NCBI GenBank assembly: GCA_900765705.1
Contig: CAAFSR010000121.1
Coordinates: forward strand, 1-5,213
Origin: an uncultured Faecalibacterium sp.
GTDB lineage: Bacteria; Bacillota; Clostridia; Oscillospirales; Ruminococcaceae
Length of the DNA stretch: 5,213 nt
Direction: 5' to 3'
The notes beneath the pieces are model-generated. The model saw only the letters and a program-made list of their open reading frames with translations. It was not told where the DNA came from and made no database searches. Below are positions 1 through 5,213 of this stretch, one piece after another. Position 1 is the first letter of the stretch. Each line of letters begins with the position of its first letter. The translations under genes were made by a program, and so were the position numbers.

Positions 1-906
1 CAACGCGACCGTTTCCGGCGCAGTGCCGGTCAACAGCAACCGTGCAGCACCGGCTGCTGCCAGCGCCGCACAGGTGCCGGTGGTGTAGCCGCAGCGCAGC
101 AGCTTTTGCCCGCTGCGTACATAGTGCTCAAATTGCGGCTTTTCCGGCTTCGGTGGGTCAAAAACAGCGCTGTATTGCTCTTCCGTCAGGGCGTAGAGTG
201 CCTTGATATTTTCCCGTGCAAAGGCCTGCGCCGGGGGCATGGGCGCAGAAACACTGTGCGGCGAAACGCAGACCACCGCGTCCGCGATCTTCTGCGCCAT
301 GTCCAGCTCGTGCAGGGTGACGATGACCGCAAGCTGCTGCGTATGCGCCAGTTTTTGTAGAATGGTCAGCAGCTCGATTTTACCCTTTACATCTAAAAAT
401 GACGTGGGCTCGTCCAGCAAAAGCGCCTGCGGCTGCTGACAGACCGCTCGCGCCAACAGAATGCGCTGCCGTTGCCCATCGCTGACGCAGTTGAAGTCCC
501 GGTCAGCCAGATGCGCCGCGCCCACCAGCTCCAGCGCATTCTGCACCTGTTTTTTGTCCTCGGCAGAAAGAATGCCCAGCCGCCCGGTGTAGGGGATACG
601 CCCTGCCGCCGCAAACTCAAAGCAGGTGGTCAGCTCGGTGCGGCGGGTGTGGGGCAGCATCAGCGCCAGCTTTTGCGCCCGGGCATTGCCAGGGATGCGG
701 GCCAGCTCCTGCCCGTCCAGCAGCACCGCGCCGCCTAAAGGGGAAAGCTGCCCGGCCAGCGTTTTGAGCAGGGTGGATTTGCCCGCGCCGTTTGGGCCGA
801 TGAGCGCCAGTACCTGCCCCTTGGCAGCGCCCACCGCGATATCCTGCGCAAGGGCAGCTTTGCCATAGCCGACGGCGAGCGCTTTGGTTTCAACAAGGTT
901 CTTCAT
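1..906 (-). CDS. ABC importer ATPase fused in frame to cobalt-precorrin-5B C1-methyltransferase (CbiD); C-terminus beyond window
   Basis: The frame is open without a stop for all 302 visible codons from the ATG at 904-906 to the left edge. Residues 1 to about 240 are an ABC ATPase of the FecE/BtuD type: Walker A GPNGAGKST at 37-45, signature VSDGQ at 141-145, Walker B ending in LLDEP with D165 and E166, D-loop FLD at 170-172 and switch His199 (TLHELD). Where many relatives have the Q-loop Gln (LPQ) this protein reads LPH (His86). After a Pro/Lys-rich linker (about 243-262) the chain becomes the conserved N-terminus of CbiD, with LLRCGYTTGTCAA at 269-281 followed by an Ala-rich helix and PETVAL. 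CbiD uses S-adenosylmethionine to methylate C-1 of cobalt-precorrin-5B in anaerobic cobalamin synthesis; it is usually a separate protein of roughly 360-380 residues, so most of that domain lies outside the window. The start is supported by GGGAGG at 914-919, 7 bases upstream, and by an ATGA overlap with the permease stop. The ATPase powers the adjacent permease. Domain calls are firm; that the fusion is intact beyond the edge is inferred. Confidence 0.92.
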   Translation of the reverse strand, partial: MKNLVETKALAVGYGKAALAQDIAVGAAKGQVLALIGPNGAGKSTLLKTLAGQLSPLGGAVLLDGQELARIPGNARAQKLALMLPHTRRTELTTCFEFAAAGRIPYTGRLGILSAEDKKQVQNALELVGAAHLADRDFNCVSDGQRQRILLARAVCQQPQALLLDEPTSFLDVKGKIELLTILQKLAHTQQLAVIVTLHELDMAQKIADAVVCVSPHSVSAPMPPAQAFARENIKALYALTEEQYSAVFDPPKPEKPQFEHYVRSGQKLLRCGYTTGTCAALAAAGAARLLLTGTAPETVAL

Positions 907-1919
907 CGCAGATCCTCCCGGTTGCGGCGCAGCAGCAGCCCAATGACCACCGGTGCACCGAATACAGCGGTGACCGCGCTGATGGAAAGCTCCATGGGGG
1001 CAAACAGGCTGCGGGCGATCAGATCACACAGCAAGCAGAACGCCGCCCCGCCCAGACAGCAACCCGGCAGCACATACAGCGGGCGGGCGCTGCCCAAAAG
1101 CTGCTTGACAAGGTGCGGCACGGCAATGCCCACAAAGGAGATAGGCCCCGCAAAGGCGGTAACGCAGGCGGCCAGCAGGCTGGAAAGCAGCACCAAAAGC
1201 CGGGAAAACCGCCGCACATCAACGCCTACGCTGCGGGCATAGGCTTCGCCCATCTGGTAAGCTGCCATGGGCTTTGCAAGGCAGAAGGCTGCCGCCAGCG
1301 CGGGCAGCACCACCAGCGCCGCCGTGCGCACGTTGCCCCACGTCATGCCGGAAAAGCTGCCCTGCGACCAGTTGTGCAGGTTGACGATGCTGCTGTCCTG
1401 CGCAAACGCCACCACAAACTCGGTGATGGCAGAACAGATGTAGCCGATCATCACGCCGCATATCACAAGAATGCTCATGCGCTGCACCCGGCGGGCAGCG
1501 GCCAGCACAAAGGCCATAGCCGCCATAGCGCCCGCAAAGGCGGCCAGAATGAGCACAGCAGAGCTGGTCAGCAGGCCGTAGTTCAAAAACAGCACCATCA
1601 CCAGCGCCACCGCCAGCTTTGCCCCGCTGGAAATGCCCATCACAAAGGGGCCGGCAATGGGGTTTGCAAAAAAGGTCTGCAACAGGTAGCCTGCCGCCGA
1701 GAGTGCAGCGCCCAGTAAAGCGGCCATCACAGCGCGGGGCAGGCGCAGCTGGGTGATGATGCCCACGCTCAGCGCATCCTGTCCGCGGCCGGTCAAAGCG
1801 GCAAGCACAGCCTGCGGGGTAAGCGTAACGCTGCCCCAGAACAGGCTCACGGCAAACAGTACCGCCAGCAGCAGGGCAAGGCAGCAGTAAGAAATAACAA
1901 GGCGTTTGCGGCTGGTCAT
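903..1919 (-). CDS. FecCD/BtuC-type ABC transporter permease (corrinoid, haem or iron-chelate import)
   Basis: This 338-residue, highly hydrophobic protein has the normal length for the FecCD/BtuC family, which forms a homodimeric channel of about ten helices per subunit in the cytoplasmic membrane. Family hallmarks are visible in order: an N-terminal membrane helix (about 8-28), QLRLPRAVMAALLGAALS near 57-74, NPIAGPFVMGISSGA at 86-100, the cytoplasmic GEAYARSVGVDV stretch (224-235) that contacts the ATPase, GPISFVGIAVPHLV at 258-271, and the C-terminal ELSISAVTAVFGAPV at 310-324. The ATG at 1917-1919 is preceded by GAGGAG (1926-1931) with a 6-base spacer, and this site overlaps the TGA of the binding-protein gene 10 bases upstream. 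Its own TGA shares bases with the ATPase ATG, so permease and ATPase are probably made in coupled fashion. Sequence alone does not reveal the cargo; the neighbours CbiK and CbiD favour a cobalt-tetrapyrrole, but haem or siderophore import cannot be excluded. Confidence 0.95.
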   Translation of the reverse strand: MTSRKRLVISYCCLALLLAVLFAVSLFWGSVTLTPQAVLAALTGRGQDALSVGIITQLRLPRAVMAALLGAALSAAGYLLQTFFANPIAGPFVMGISSGAKLAVALVMVLFLNYGLLTSSAVLILAAFAGAMAAMAFVLAAARRVQRMSILVICGVMIGYICSAITEFVVAFAQDSSIVNLHNWSQGSFSGMTWGNVRTAALVVLPALAAAFCLAKPMAAYQMGEAYARSVGVDVRRFSRLLVLLSSLLAACVTAFAGPISFVGIAVPHLVKQLLGSARPLYVLPGCCLGGAAFCLLCDLIARSLFAPMELSISAVTAVFGAPVVIGLLLRRNREDLR

Positions 1920-1929
1920 AAGCGGCTCC

Positions 1930-3072
1930 TCAGGTGATCCTGGTCAAAAAATGCAGGGTGTCGGGGTCGGCAGTATCCCCGGTAAAAACAGCGTGGAGGT
2001 CCAGCATAAAATCTGCCAGCGCCATGCTCTGCTGGAAAAAGCTGGGCGTGGTGCACCAGATATCACCGCTTTGCACGGCCTTGCACTCTGCCAGCAGCGC
2101 GCAGCGGGCAAGCAGCTCTTCTTTCGTAGAGATAGTGCCCTCGATAGTGCCGTTATAAATAAGCACATCGGCGTCCTTGACTCCGGCGTAAAGCTCCTCC
2201 AACGGGATATTCATGGTGGAAAGACTGTTGCCGCTGTCGGTAAGGTAGGAAAAAACGTATTCACCCCCGGCCATGCCGATCATCTGCGCTACATAATCCC
2301 CGCTTTTGCGCACAGTGGCAAGGCCGCTTGCGGTAATGGAGAAAAACGCGCAGCGCTTGCCGGTGGAGGGCTGTTCCATCAGCGGCGCAATGCGCTGCGC
2401 CTGCCGGGTGAATACCTCCTCGGCAAGGGTTTCTTTGCCCAGCAGAATGCCGTACAGCTTGATCCATTCCATCCGTGCCAGCGGGCTGCTCTCGTAGCTG
2501 GAGCGCTCCACCAGCACCGGAATGCCGAACCGCTCCAGCTGCTCCTTCACCTCCGGGGTGTGGTAGATCATGGTGTTTTCCACCGCAAGACCGCAGCCGG
2601 AGGTCAGGATGCGCTCATAGTCCGGGGCGCTGTACTTGCCCGCGTAGGCAATGCGCCCGGACTGCATGGCCTGCTTTGCCTCGTCCAGATACCAGCCCTC
2701 GGCGCGGGTGCCGGAAAGGGCAATACTGTCCAGCGCGTCCAGATGCAAAAACAGGTCCATAGCAGAGGTGGACACCAGATAGATGTTCTGCACCGGCTGC
2801 TGCAGCACGGTCACCCCGGCGGGTACGGTGCGCAGGGTGGCAGCGCCCTCCGGCCGGACAAGGAACTTTGCCTGTGCGTCCGGGATGGTCAGCAGGGTAG
2901 AGCCGTCCGCATAACAGTCGGCGGTGAACTGTGTGGCATAGTCCAGCGGGTAGGCGTGGTCAAATACCAGTTCATCGGTATCGGCCGGTGCGGTGGGTGC
3001 AGCAGTGCAGCCGGCAAGCGCCAGCGCAGCGGCAGGCAGAGCCTTTAAAAATTGAGCGCGGGTCAGCTTCAT
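1930..3072 (-). CDS. Periplasmic-binding-like lipoprotein of a FecB/BtuF-type ABC importer
   Basis: The 380-residue product begins with a signal peptide (Lys/Arg-containing n-region, Ala/Leu core) ending in the lipobox LALAGC, so Cys22 should be lipidated and the protein anchored on the outer face of the membrane. The rest looks like a cluster A-II (FecB/BtuF) binding protein: a first lobe with NIYLVSTSAMDLFLHLDALDS (about 96-116), the YSAPDYERILTSGC segment (147-160), ENTMIYHTPEVKEQLERFGIPV (165-186), the conserved VERSSYESSPLARMEWIKLYG region (188-208) leading into the inter-lobe helix, and a second lobe with MAGGEYVF (267-274) and ADVLIYNG (301-308). Glu194 or Glu202 may be the acidic residue that docks on the permease, by analogy with BtuF. 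The ATG at 3070-3072 lies 6 bases after the upstream lipoprotein stop, with GGAG at 3082-3085. The n-region LTRAQFLK recalls a Tat motif but lacks the second arginine, so Sec export is the safer reading. Ligand is unproven; the gene context suggests a corrinoid or tetrapyrrole. Confidence 0.92.
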   Translation of the reverse strand: MKLTRAQFLKALPAAALALAGCTAAPTAPADTDELVFDHAYPLDYATQFTADCYADGSTLLTIPDAQAKFLVRPEGAATLRTVPAGVTVLQQPVQNIYLVSTSAMDLFLHLDALDSIALSGTRAEGWYLDEAKQAMQSGRIAYAGKYSAPDYERILTSGCGLAVENTMIYHTPEVKEQLERFGIPVLVERSSYESSPLARMEWIKLYGILLGKETLAEEVFTRQAQRIAPLMEQPSTGKRCAFFSITASGLATVRKSGDYVAQMIGMAGGEYVFSYLTDSGNSLSTMNIPLEELYAGVKDADVLIYNGTIEGTISTKEELLARCALLAECKAVQSGDIWCTTPSFFQQSMALADFMLDLHAVFTGDTADPDTLHFLTRIT

Positions 3073-3078
3073 GGGACG

Positions 3079-3918
3079 TTACTCCAAGGTAAAGGTCAGG
3101 GTGTACTCGATCTCATGGGGCTTGCTCATCGCCACAGTGTCGGCGGTAACAGCCAGCGGAGTGTCCAGCGCAGCCACGGGGATCTCAAAGGTAGAGTTGC
3201 CCTCGGTGTTGGTGGGCAGATACTTTTCGCCGTCCACGATCATGTAGTCGTAGTTGGGGCTGCTCCACACGATGGTAGCGGTCATCTTGCCATCAGCCAC
3301 GGTCAGGGCGGCGGGGCTTTCCACGGTGGCGCGGCCAGAACCGCCCTCCAGCACCACAGCGGCGGTATAGTTTCCGTCTGCGGGGGTCTCGGCAGTGGTC
3401 TTGGGTTCGGCGTTGCGCACGCTTACAGTATGGTCGTACCACTTGCCCTTCGTGCCCAGCAGTGCCAGCTGGAAGTCGGTGTCCAGTGCTTTTACCGGGA
3501 TATCATAGCCGTACACTTCCTCGGTGGTGCCGTCGGCATAGGTAACAGTATCCACGGTGGGGATGAGCCACGCGGTCTTGTTGGCCTCGGCATCAGCAGC
3601 AAGGCCGGGGTAGAGGTTGACGATCTTTTTGGAGGCCAGACTGACGTGGAAGATCATCGCGCCGTTTTCCACAGTCAGCGTACCCTTGCCGTTGCAGGCT
3701 TCGCTTGTGTGGAACATACTGCTGTCGGTCTCAAAGTCGGCGGTGTATACGCCGTCCGGCAGGGCGGCCTCGGTAGCAGCAGAGGAAGCCACTATGGAGG
3801 AAGCAGCCTCAGAGCTTGCGGCAGCGGAAGAAGCGGGAGCAGCCCCGCCGCAGCCTGCCAGAGAAGCAGCCAGCACCACACCGGCCAGAGAAACGGTAAT
3901 AAACTGTTTGCAGCGCAT
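3079..3918 (-). CDS. Lipoprotein with two related beta-rich (NEAT-like) domains, candidate ligand-capture protein
   Basis: I do not recognise an exact family name for this 279-residue protein. A signal peptide ends in SLAGC, making Cys23 the lipidation site, and a Ser/Ala/Glu-rich flexible linker runs to about residue 52. Two similar domains follow. The first (about 54-168) starts DGVYTADF, includes TLTVENGAMIFHVSL and ends IPVKALDT...KWYDHTVSV; the second (about 180-278) starts DGNYTAAV, includes ALTVADGKMTATIVW and ends IPVAALDT...EIEYTLTF. The shared DGxYTA opening, the TV..G.M core and the IPVxALDT turn point to an internal duplication of a beta-sandwich. The layout resembles NEAT-type haem-binding domains of Gram-positive surface proteins, but this is inference. 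It is the first gene of the importer operon, 6 bases before the binding-protein ATG, which suggests ligand capture or relay at the cell surface. The start is supported by GAGG at 3928-3931, 8-9 bases upstream, and by the signal peptide. Confidence is high for gene and export, low for ligand. Confidence 0.88.
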   Translation of the reverse strand: MRCKQFITVSLAGVVLAASLAGCGGAAPASSAAASSEAASSIVASSAATEAALPDGVYTADFETDSSMFHTSEACNGKGTLTVENGAMIFHVSLASKKIVNLYPGLAADAEANKTAWLIPTVDTVTYADGTTEEVYGYDIPVKALDTDFQLALLGTKGKWYDHTVSVRNAEPKTTAETPADGNYTAAVVLEGGSGRATVESPAALTVADGKMTATIVWSSPNYDYMIVDGEKYLPTNTEGNSTFEIPVAALDTPLAVTADTVAMSKPHEIEYTLTFTLE

Positions 3919-3948
3919 AAATAAATACCTCAGTATCCTAAATTTTGG

Positions 3949-3969
3949 CCCGGAATTTGGTTTTCCGGG
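3949..3969. repeat. Perfect inverted repeat in the leader of the importer operon (possible operator or RNA hairpin)
   Basis: CCCGGAA (3949-3955) and TTCCGGG (3963-3969) are perfect inverted copies separated by 7 bases (TTTGGTT). The element lies 31-51 bases upstream of the lipoprotein ATG in a non-coding spacer. Allowing one bulged base extends the arms with a further G-C pair. It is not followed by a T run on the minus strand, so it does not look like a terminator. It could be a regulator binding site or a leader hairpin; I do not recognise it as a known operator. Confidence 0.45.
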
Positions 3970-3990
3970 GCAGGGGGGCAGGTTCTCCTC

Positions 3991-4005
3991 GCGCGGGGAA
4001 CGCGC
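3991..4005. repeat. Short GC inverted repeat next to the cbiK terminator
   Basis: GCGCG (3991-3995) and CGCGC (4001-4005) form a perfect 5-bp stem with a 5-base loop. It sits just beyond the T run of the cbiK terminator. No T run follows it on the minus strand. It may be a chance hairpin in GC-rich DNA or part of a leader structure with the repeat at 3949-3969. Confidence 0.3.
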
Positions 4006-4006
4006 C

Positions 4007-4055
4007 CATAAAAGAAGCCCCCTCCGTATGCTGGACAGCGCCGGAGAGGGCTTCT
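4007..4055 (-). terminator. Intrinsic terminator of the cbiK transcript
   Basis: Read on the minus strand, AGAAGCCCTCTCCG (4055-4042) pairs with CGGAGGGGGCTTCT (4026-4013): 14 positions with a single A-C mismatch. The loop is 15 bases (4027-4041). The hairpin is followed at once by a short T run (CTTTTATG, ending about 4007). It begins 8 bases past the chelatase stop codon, the expected place for a Rho-independent terminator. It should separate cbiK from the importer operon at least in part; the T tract is short, so some read-through is possible. Confidence 0.88.
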
Positions 4056-4062
4056 GAATCCA

Positions 4063-5213
4063 TCAGCCGTTCAGAAGATCCATAGCGGCCTTGGTATGTG
4101 CAACGTACAGCTGCTGGATATCTGCAATGCGGCCCAGACCCGAGATCTGGCAATCCAGCTTTTCAAAGCAGCCTTCGGCGTTGAACTGGCTCAGCCAGCT
4201 GTCGGCATCGTCACCGGCCATATCGTTGTTGGCGTGGTCGCCTGCCACCACCATCAGCGGGCGCAGAACAACTTTGGTGTAACCGGCAGCCTTCACGGCC
4301 TCAATGACAGCCTCGCAGGAGGTCTCCTCGGGCTCGCCCTCCACCGTGCCAATGAACACGTTGTCGTAGCCCAGGGTCTGCATGGTGGTCTGCATCTGGC
4401 TGTAGCTCACCTTGGCGGTGTGGCTGGTGCCGTGACCCATAAACACAAAGGCGGTCTTGTCGGCTGCGGCAGCGGCGGCGCTGTCGTAACCGGCTTCCTT
4501 CACAGCAGCAGCGGTAACGGCCTTGGCAACAGCTTCCTTGTCGGCGTTGATGACAGTGGCATCGGCACCCACTTCGCCCAGCAGGGGCTCGGCCACGGCT
4601 ACGCTCTCAAACTTGTCGCGGTACTGATCCAGCATCTCGTTCATCTCGTCGTACTCGGCACCGTGCATCAGGTGGGTGGGCTGCACGATCAGGTTCTTCA
4701 CGCCATTTGCCACAGCGCGGTCCAGTGCCTGCTGCATATTGTCGATCTTCTCGCCATCGCGTGCCTGCACATGGTTGATGATGATCTGGGCGGTAAAGGC
4801 ACGGCGCACGCTCCAGTCGGGGTAAGCGGCCTGCAGGGCATCCTCGATACCCTTGATGTCGGCGGCGCGGCTGTCGTTGAAGGAGGTGCCGAAGGATACC
4901 ACCAGCAGCTCGTTCTCGCCAATGTCATCGGCGTTGCGGGGGTCATCCTTGGAAGCATCGCCGGTGTCGCGGCCAAAGTAGTCGGGGTCGGCGTTCTCGC
5001 CCTCCACCAGTTCCTTCTGGGCATCGGTCAGGGCGTCCCATGCGGCCTTTGCGGCCTCACACTGGGCATCGGTGTCGTCGGTGCGCTGCTGCACATAGAT
5101 GGCATCGATCAGGTCTGCCACGTTCTGCGCAGCCAGTGCGTCGGCGTCTGCACCGGTGGTCTCGCTGCTGGCGGCAGAGCTGGCCGCAACGGAGGATGCA
5201 CTGCCGGAGGCAG
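4063..5213 (-). CDS. cbiK: Exported CbiK-type sirohydrochlorin cobaltochelatase, N-terminus beyond window
   Basis: The frame is open from the right edge to the TGA at 4063-4065, giving 382 visible residues. The last 282 or so match CbiK, the class II chelatase that inserts Co2+ into sirohydrochlorin: ELLVVSFGTSFNDSR at the domain start (codons near 4911-4869), VQPTHLMHGAEY, FVFMGHGTSH, GTVEGEPE, LRPLMVVAGDHANNDMAGDD and GLGRIADIQQLYVAH. The three residues corresponding to Salmonella CbiK His145, Glu175 and His207 are all present (codons 4432-4434, 4339-4341 and 4234-4236), so the enzyme should be active. Ahead of the chelatase lie about 100 extra residues: a Ser/Ala-rich stretch like the post-lipobox linker of the neighbouring lipoprotein, then a helical segment containing WDALTDAQKELVEG of a kind common in secreted Firmicute proteins. 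This implies an extracytoplasmic, probably lipid-anchored enzyme; the signal peptide itself is not visible. A GTG at 5119-5121 could be mistaken for the start, but the frame continues upstream with sensible sequence. It is followed by its own terminator. Confidence 0.9.
   Translation of the reverse strand, partial: ASGSASSVAASSAASSETTGADADALAAQNVADLIDAIYVQQRTDDTDAQCEAAKAAWDALTDAQKELVEGENADPDYFGRDTGDASKDDPRNADDIGENELLVVSFGTSFNDSRAADIKGIEDALQAAYPDWSVRRAFTAQIIINHVQARDGEKIDNMQQALDRAVANGVKNLIVQPTHLMHGAEYDEMNEMLDQYRDKFESVAVAEPLLGEVGADATVINADKEAVAKAVTAAAVKEAGYDSAAAAAADKTAFVFMGHGTSHTAKVSYSQMQTTMQTLGYDNVFIGTVEGEPEETSCEAVIEAVKAAGYTKVVLRPLMVVAGDHANNDMAGDDADSWLSQFNAEGCFEKLDCQISGLGRIADIQQLYVAHTKAAMDLLNG

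Larger units (their letters stand above)
3919..4006 (-). promoter_or_regulatory. Presumed promoter/leader spacer of the importer operon; no clear -10/-35 pair
   Basis: Because a terminator lies just upstream, the four-gene importer operon should start from a promoter in this 88-base spacer. The AT-rich part near the gene holds TAGGAT (3935-3940), but that is too close to the Shine-Dalgarno GAGG (3928-3931) to be a plausible -10, and no TTGACA-like box stands at the right distance. No B12-box-like GCCACTG motif or other cobalamin riboswitch core is seen, and the spacer is too short for a full one. The functional promoter therefore remains unassigned, and read-through from cbiK is an alternative. 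Confidence 0.35.

Noticed and set aside
1113..1718. A 201-codon plus-strand open frame opposite the permease
   Set aside because: It is a His/Gln/Arg-rich translation with no domain, lying wholly inside the well-supported permease gene.
2312..2322. CAGTGGC-like sequence resembling a B12 box in reverse complement
   Set aside because: It lies inside the binding-protein coding region with no surrounding riboswitch structure; a 7-base match in GC-rich coding DNA is expected by chance.
1906..3048. A 380-codon plus-strand open frame opposite the binding-protein gene
   Set aside because: It is an antisense shadow of a clear FecB/BtuF-type lipoprotein gene. Its translation is rich in Gly, His, Arg and Gln with no recognisable domain. 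GC-rich codon usage on the minus strand readily leaves such frames open.
3052..3924. A 290-codon plus-strand open frame opposite the tandem-domain lipoprotein
   Set aside because: It is low-complexity Gly/His/Val-rich sequence and covers almost exactly the minus-strand gene, which has a signal peptide, lipobox and Shine-Dalgarno.
3935..3940. TAGGAT as a -10 promoter box for the importer operon
   Set aside because: It ends only 3 bases before the Shine-Dalgarno, so transcription would start within or after the ribosome binding site, and there is no -35-like box at a suitable distance.
5119..5121. GTG as the start codon of the chelatase gene
   Set aside because: The frame stays open upstream to the window edge with a Ser/Ala-rich linker typical of exported proteins, and no convincing Shine-Dalgarno precedes this GTG. 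The real start is probably beyond the window.

Overview
The window is a compact, GC-rich (roughly 60% by eye) stretch whose five recognisable genes all lie on the minus strand. Read in the direction of transcription, from high to low coordinates, they are: an exported CbiK-type cobaltochelatase (5' end cut by the right edge), an intrinsic terminator, a two-domain lipoprotein, a lipoprotein-type solute-binding protein, a FecCD/BtuC-type permease, and an ABC ATPase that continues in frame into the start of CbiD and is cut by the left edge. The lipoproteins with LAGC lipoboxes, the Ser/Ala-rich linkers after the lipidation site, the helical 'DALTDAQKELV' segment and the anaerobic cobalamin enzymes fit a high-GC anaerobic gut Firmicute, such as an Oscillospiraceae/Faecalibacterium-like bacterium. 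The genus is a guess from style, not proven.

Layout: 4063-5213 encodes the chelatase, and a strong terminator hairpin follows 8 bases after its stop. A spacer of about 90 bases with two small inverted repeats (3919-4006) precedes a tightly packed operon. The lipoprotein (3079-3918) is followed after 6 bases by the binding protein (1930-3072), after 10 bases by the permease (903-1919), and then by the ATPase-CbiD fusion (1-906), whose ATG overlaps the permease stop as ATGA. Every internal gene has a purine-rich Shine-Dalgarno placed in or against the end of the gene before it, so translational coupling is likely.

How the genes may work together: the binding protein, permease and ATPase form a complete importer of the BtuCDF/FecBCDE class, which carries cobalamins, haem or ferric siderophores. 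The tandem-domain lipoprotein could be a surface capture protein handing ligand to the binding protein. CbiK (cobalt insertion into sirohydrochlorin) and CbiD (C-1 methylation of cobalt-precorrin-5B) belong to the anaerobic corrin pathway, so the substrate is probably a corrinoid, another tetrapyrrole or a metal-tetrapyrrole. The most striking points are the in-frame ATPase-CbiD fusion, which joins an import motor to a biosynthetic methyltransferase in one polypeptide, and the apparently extracytoplasmic location of the chelatase.
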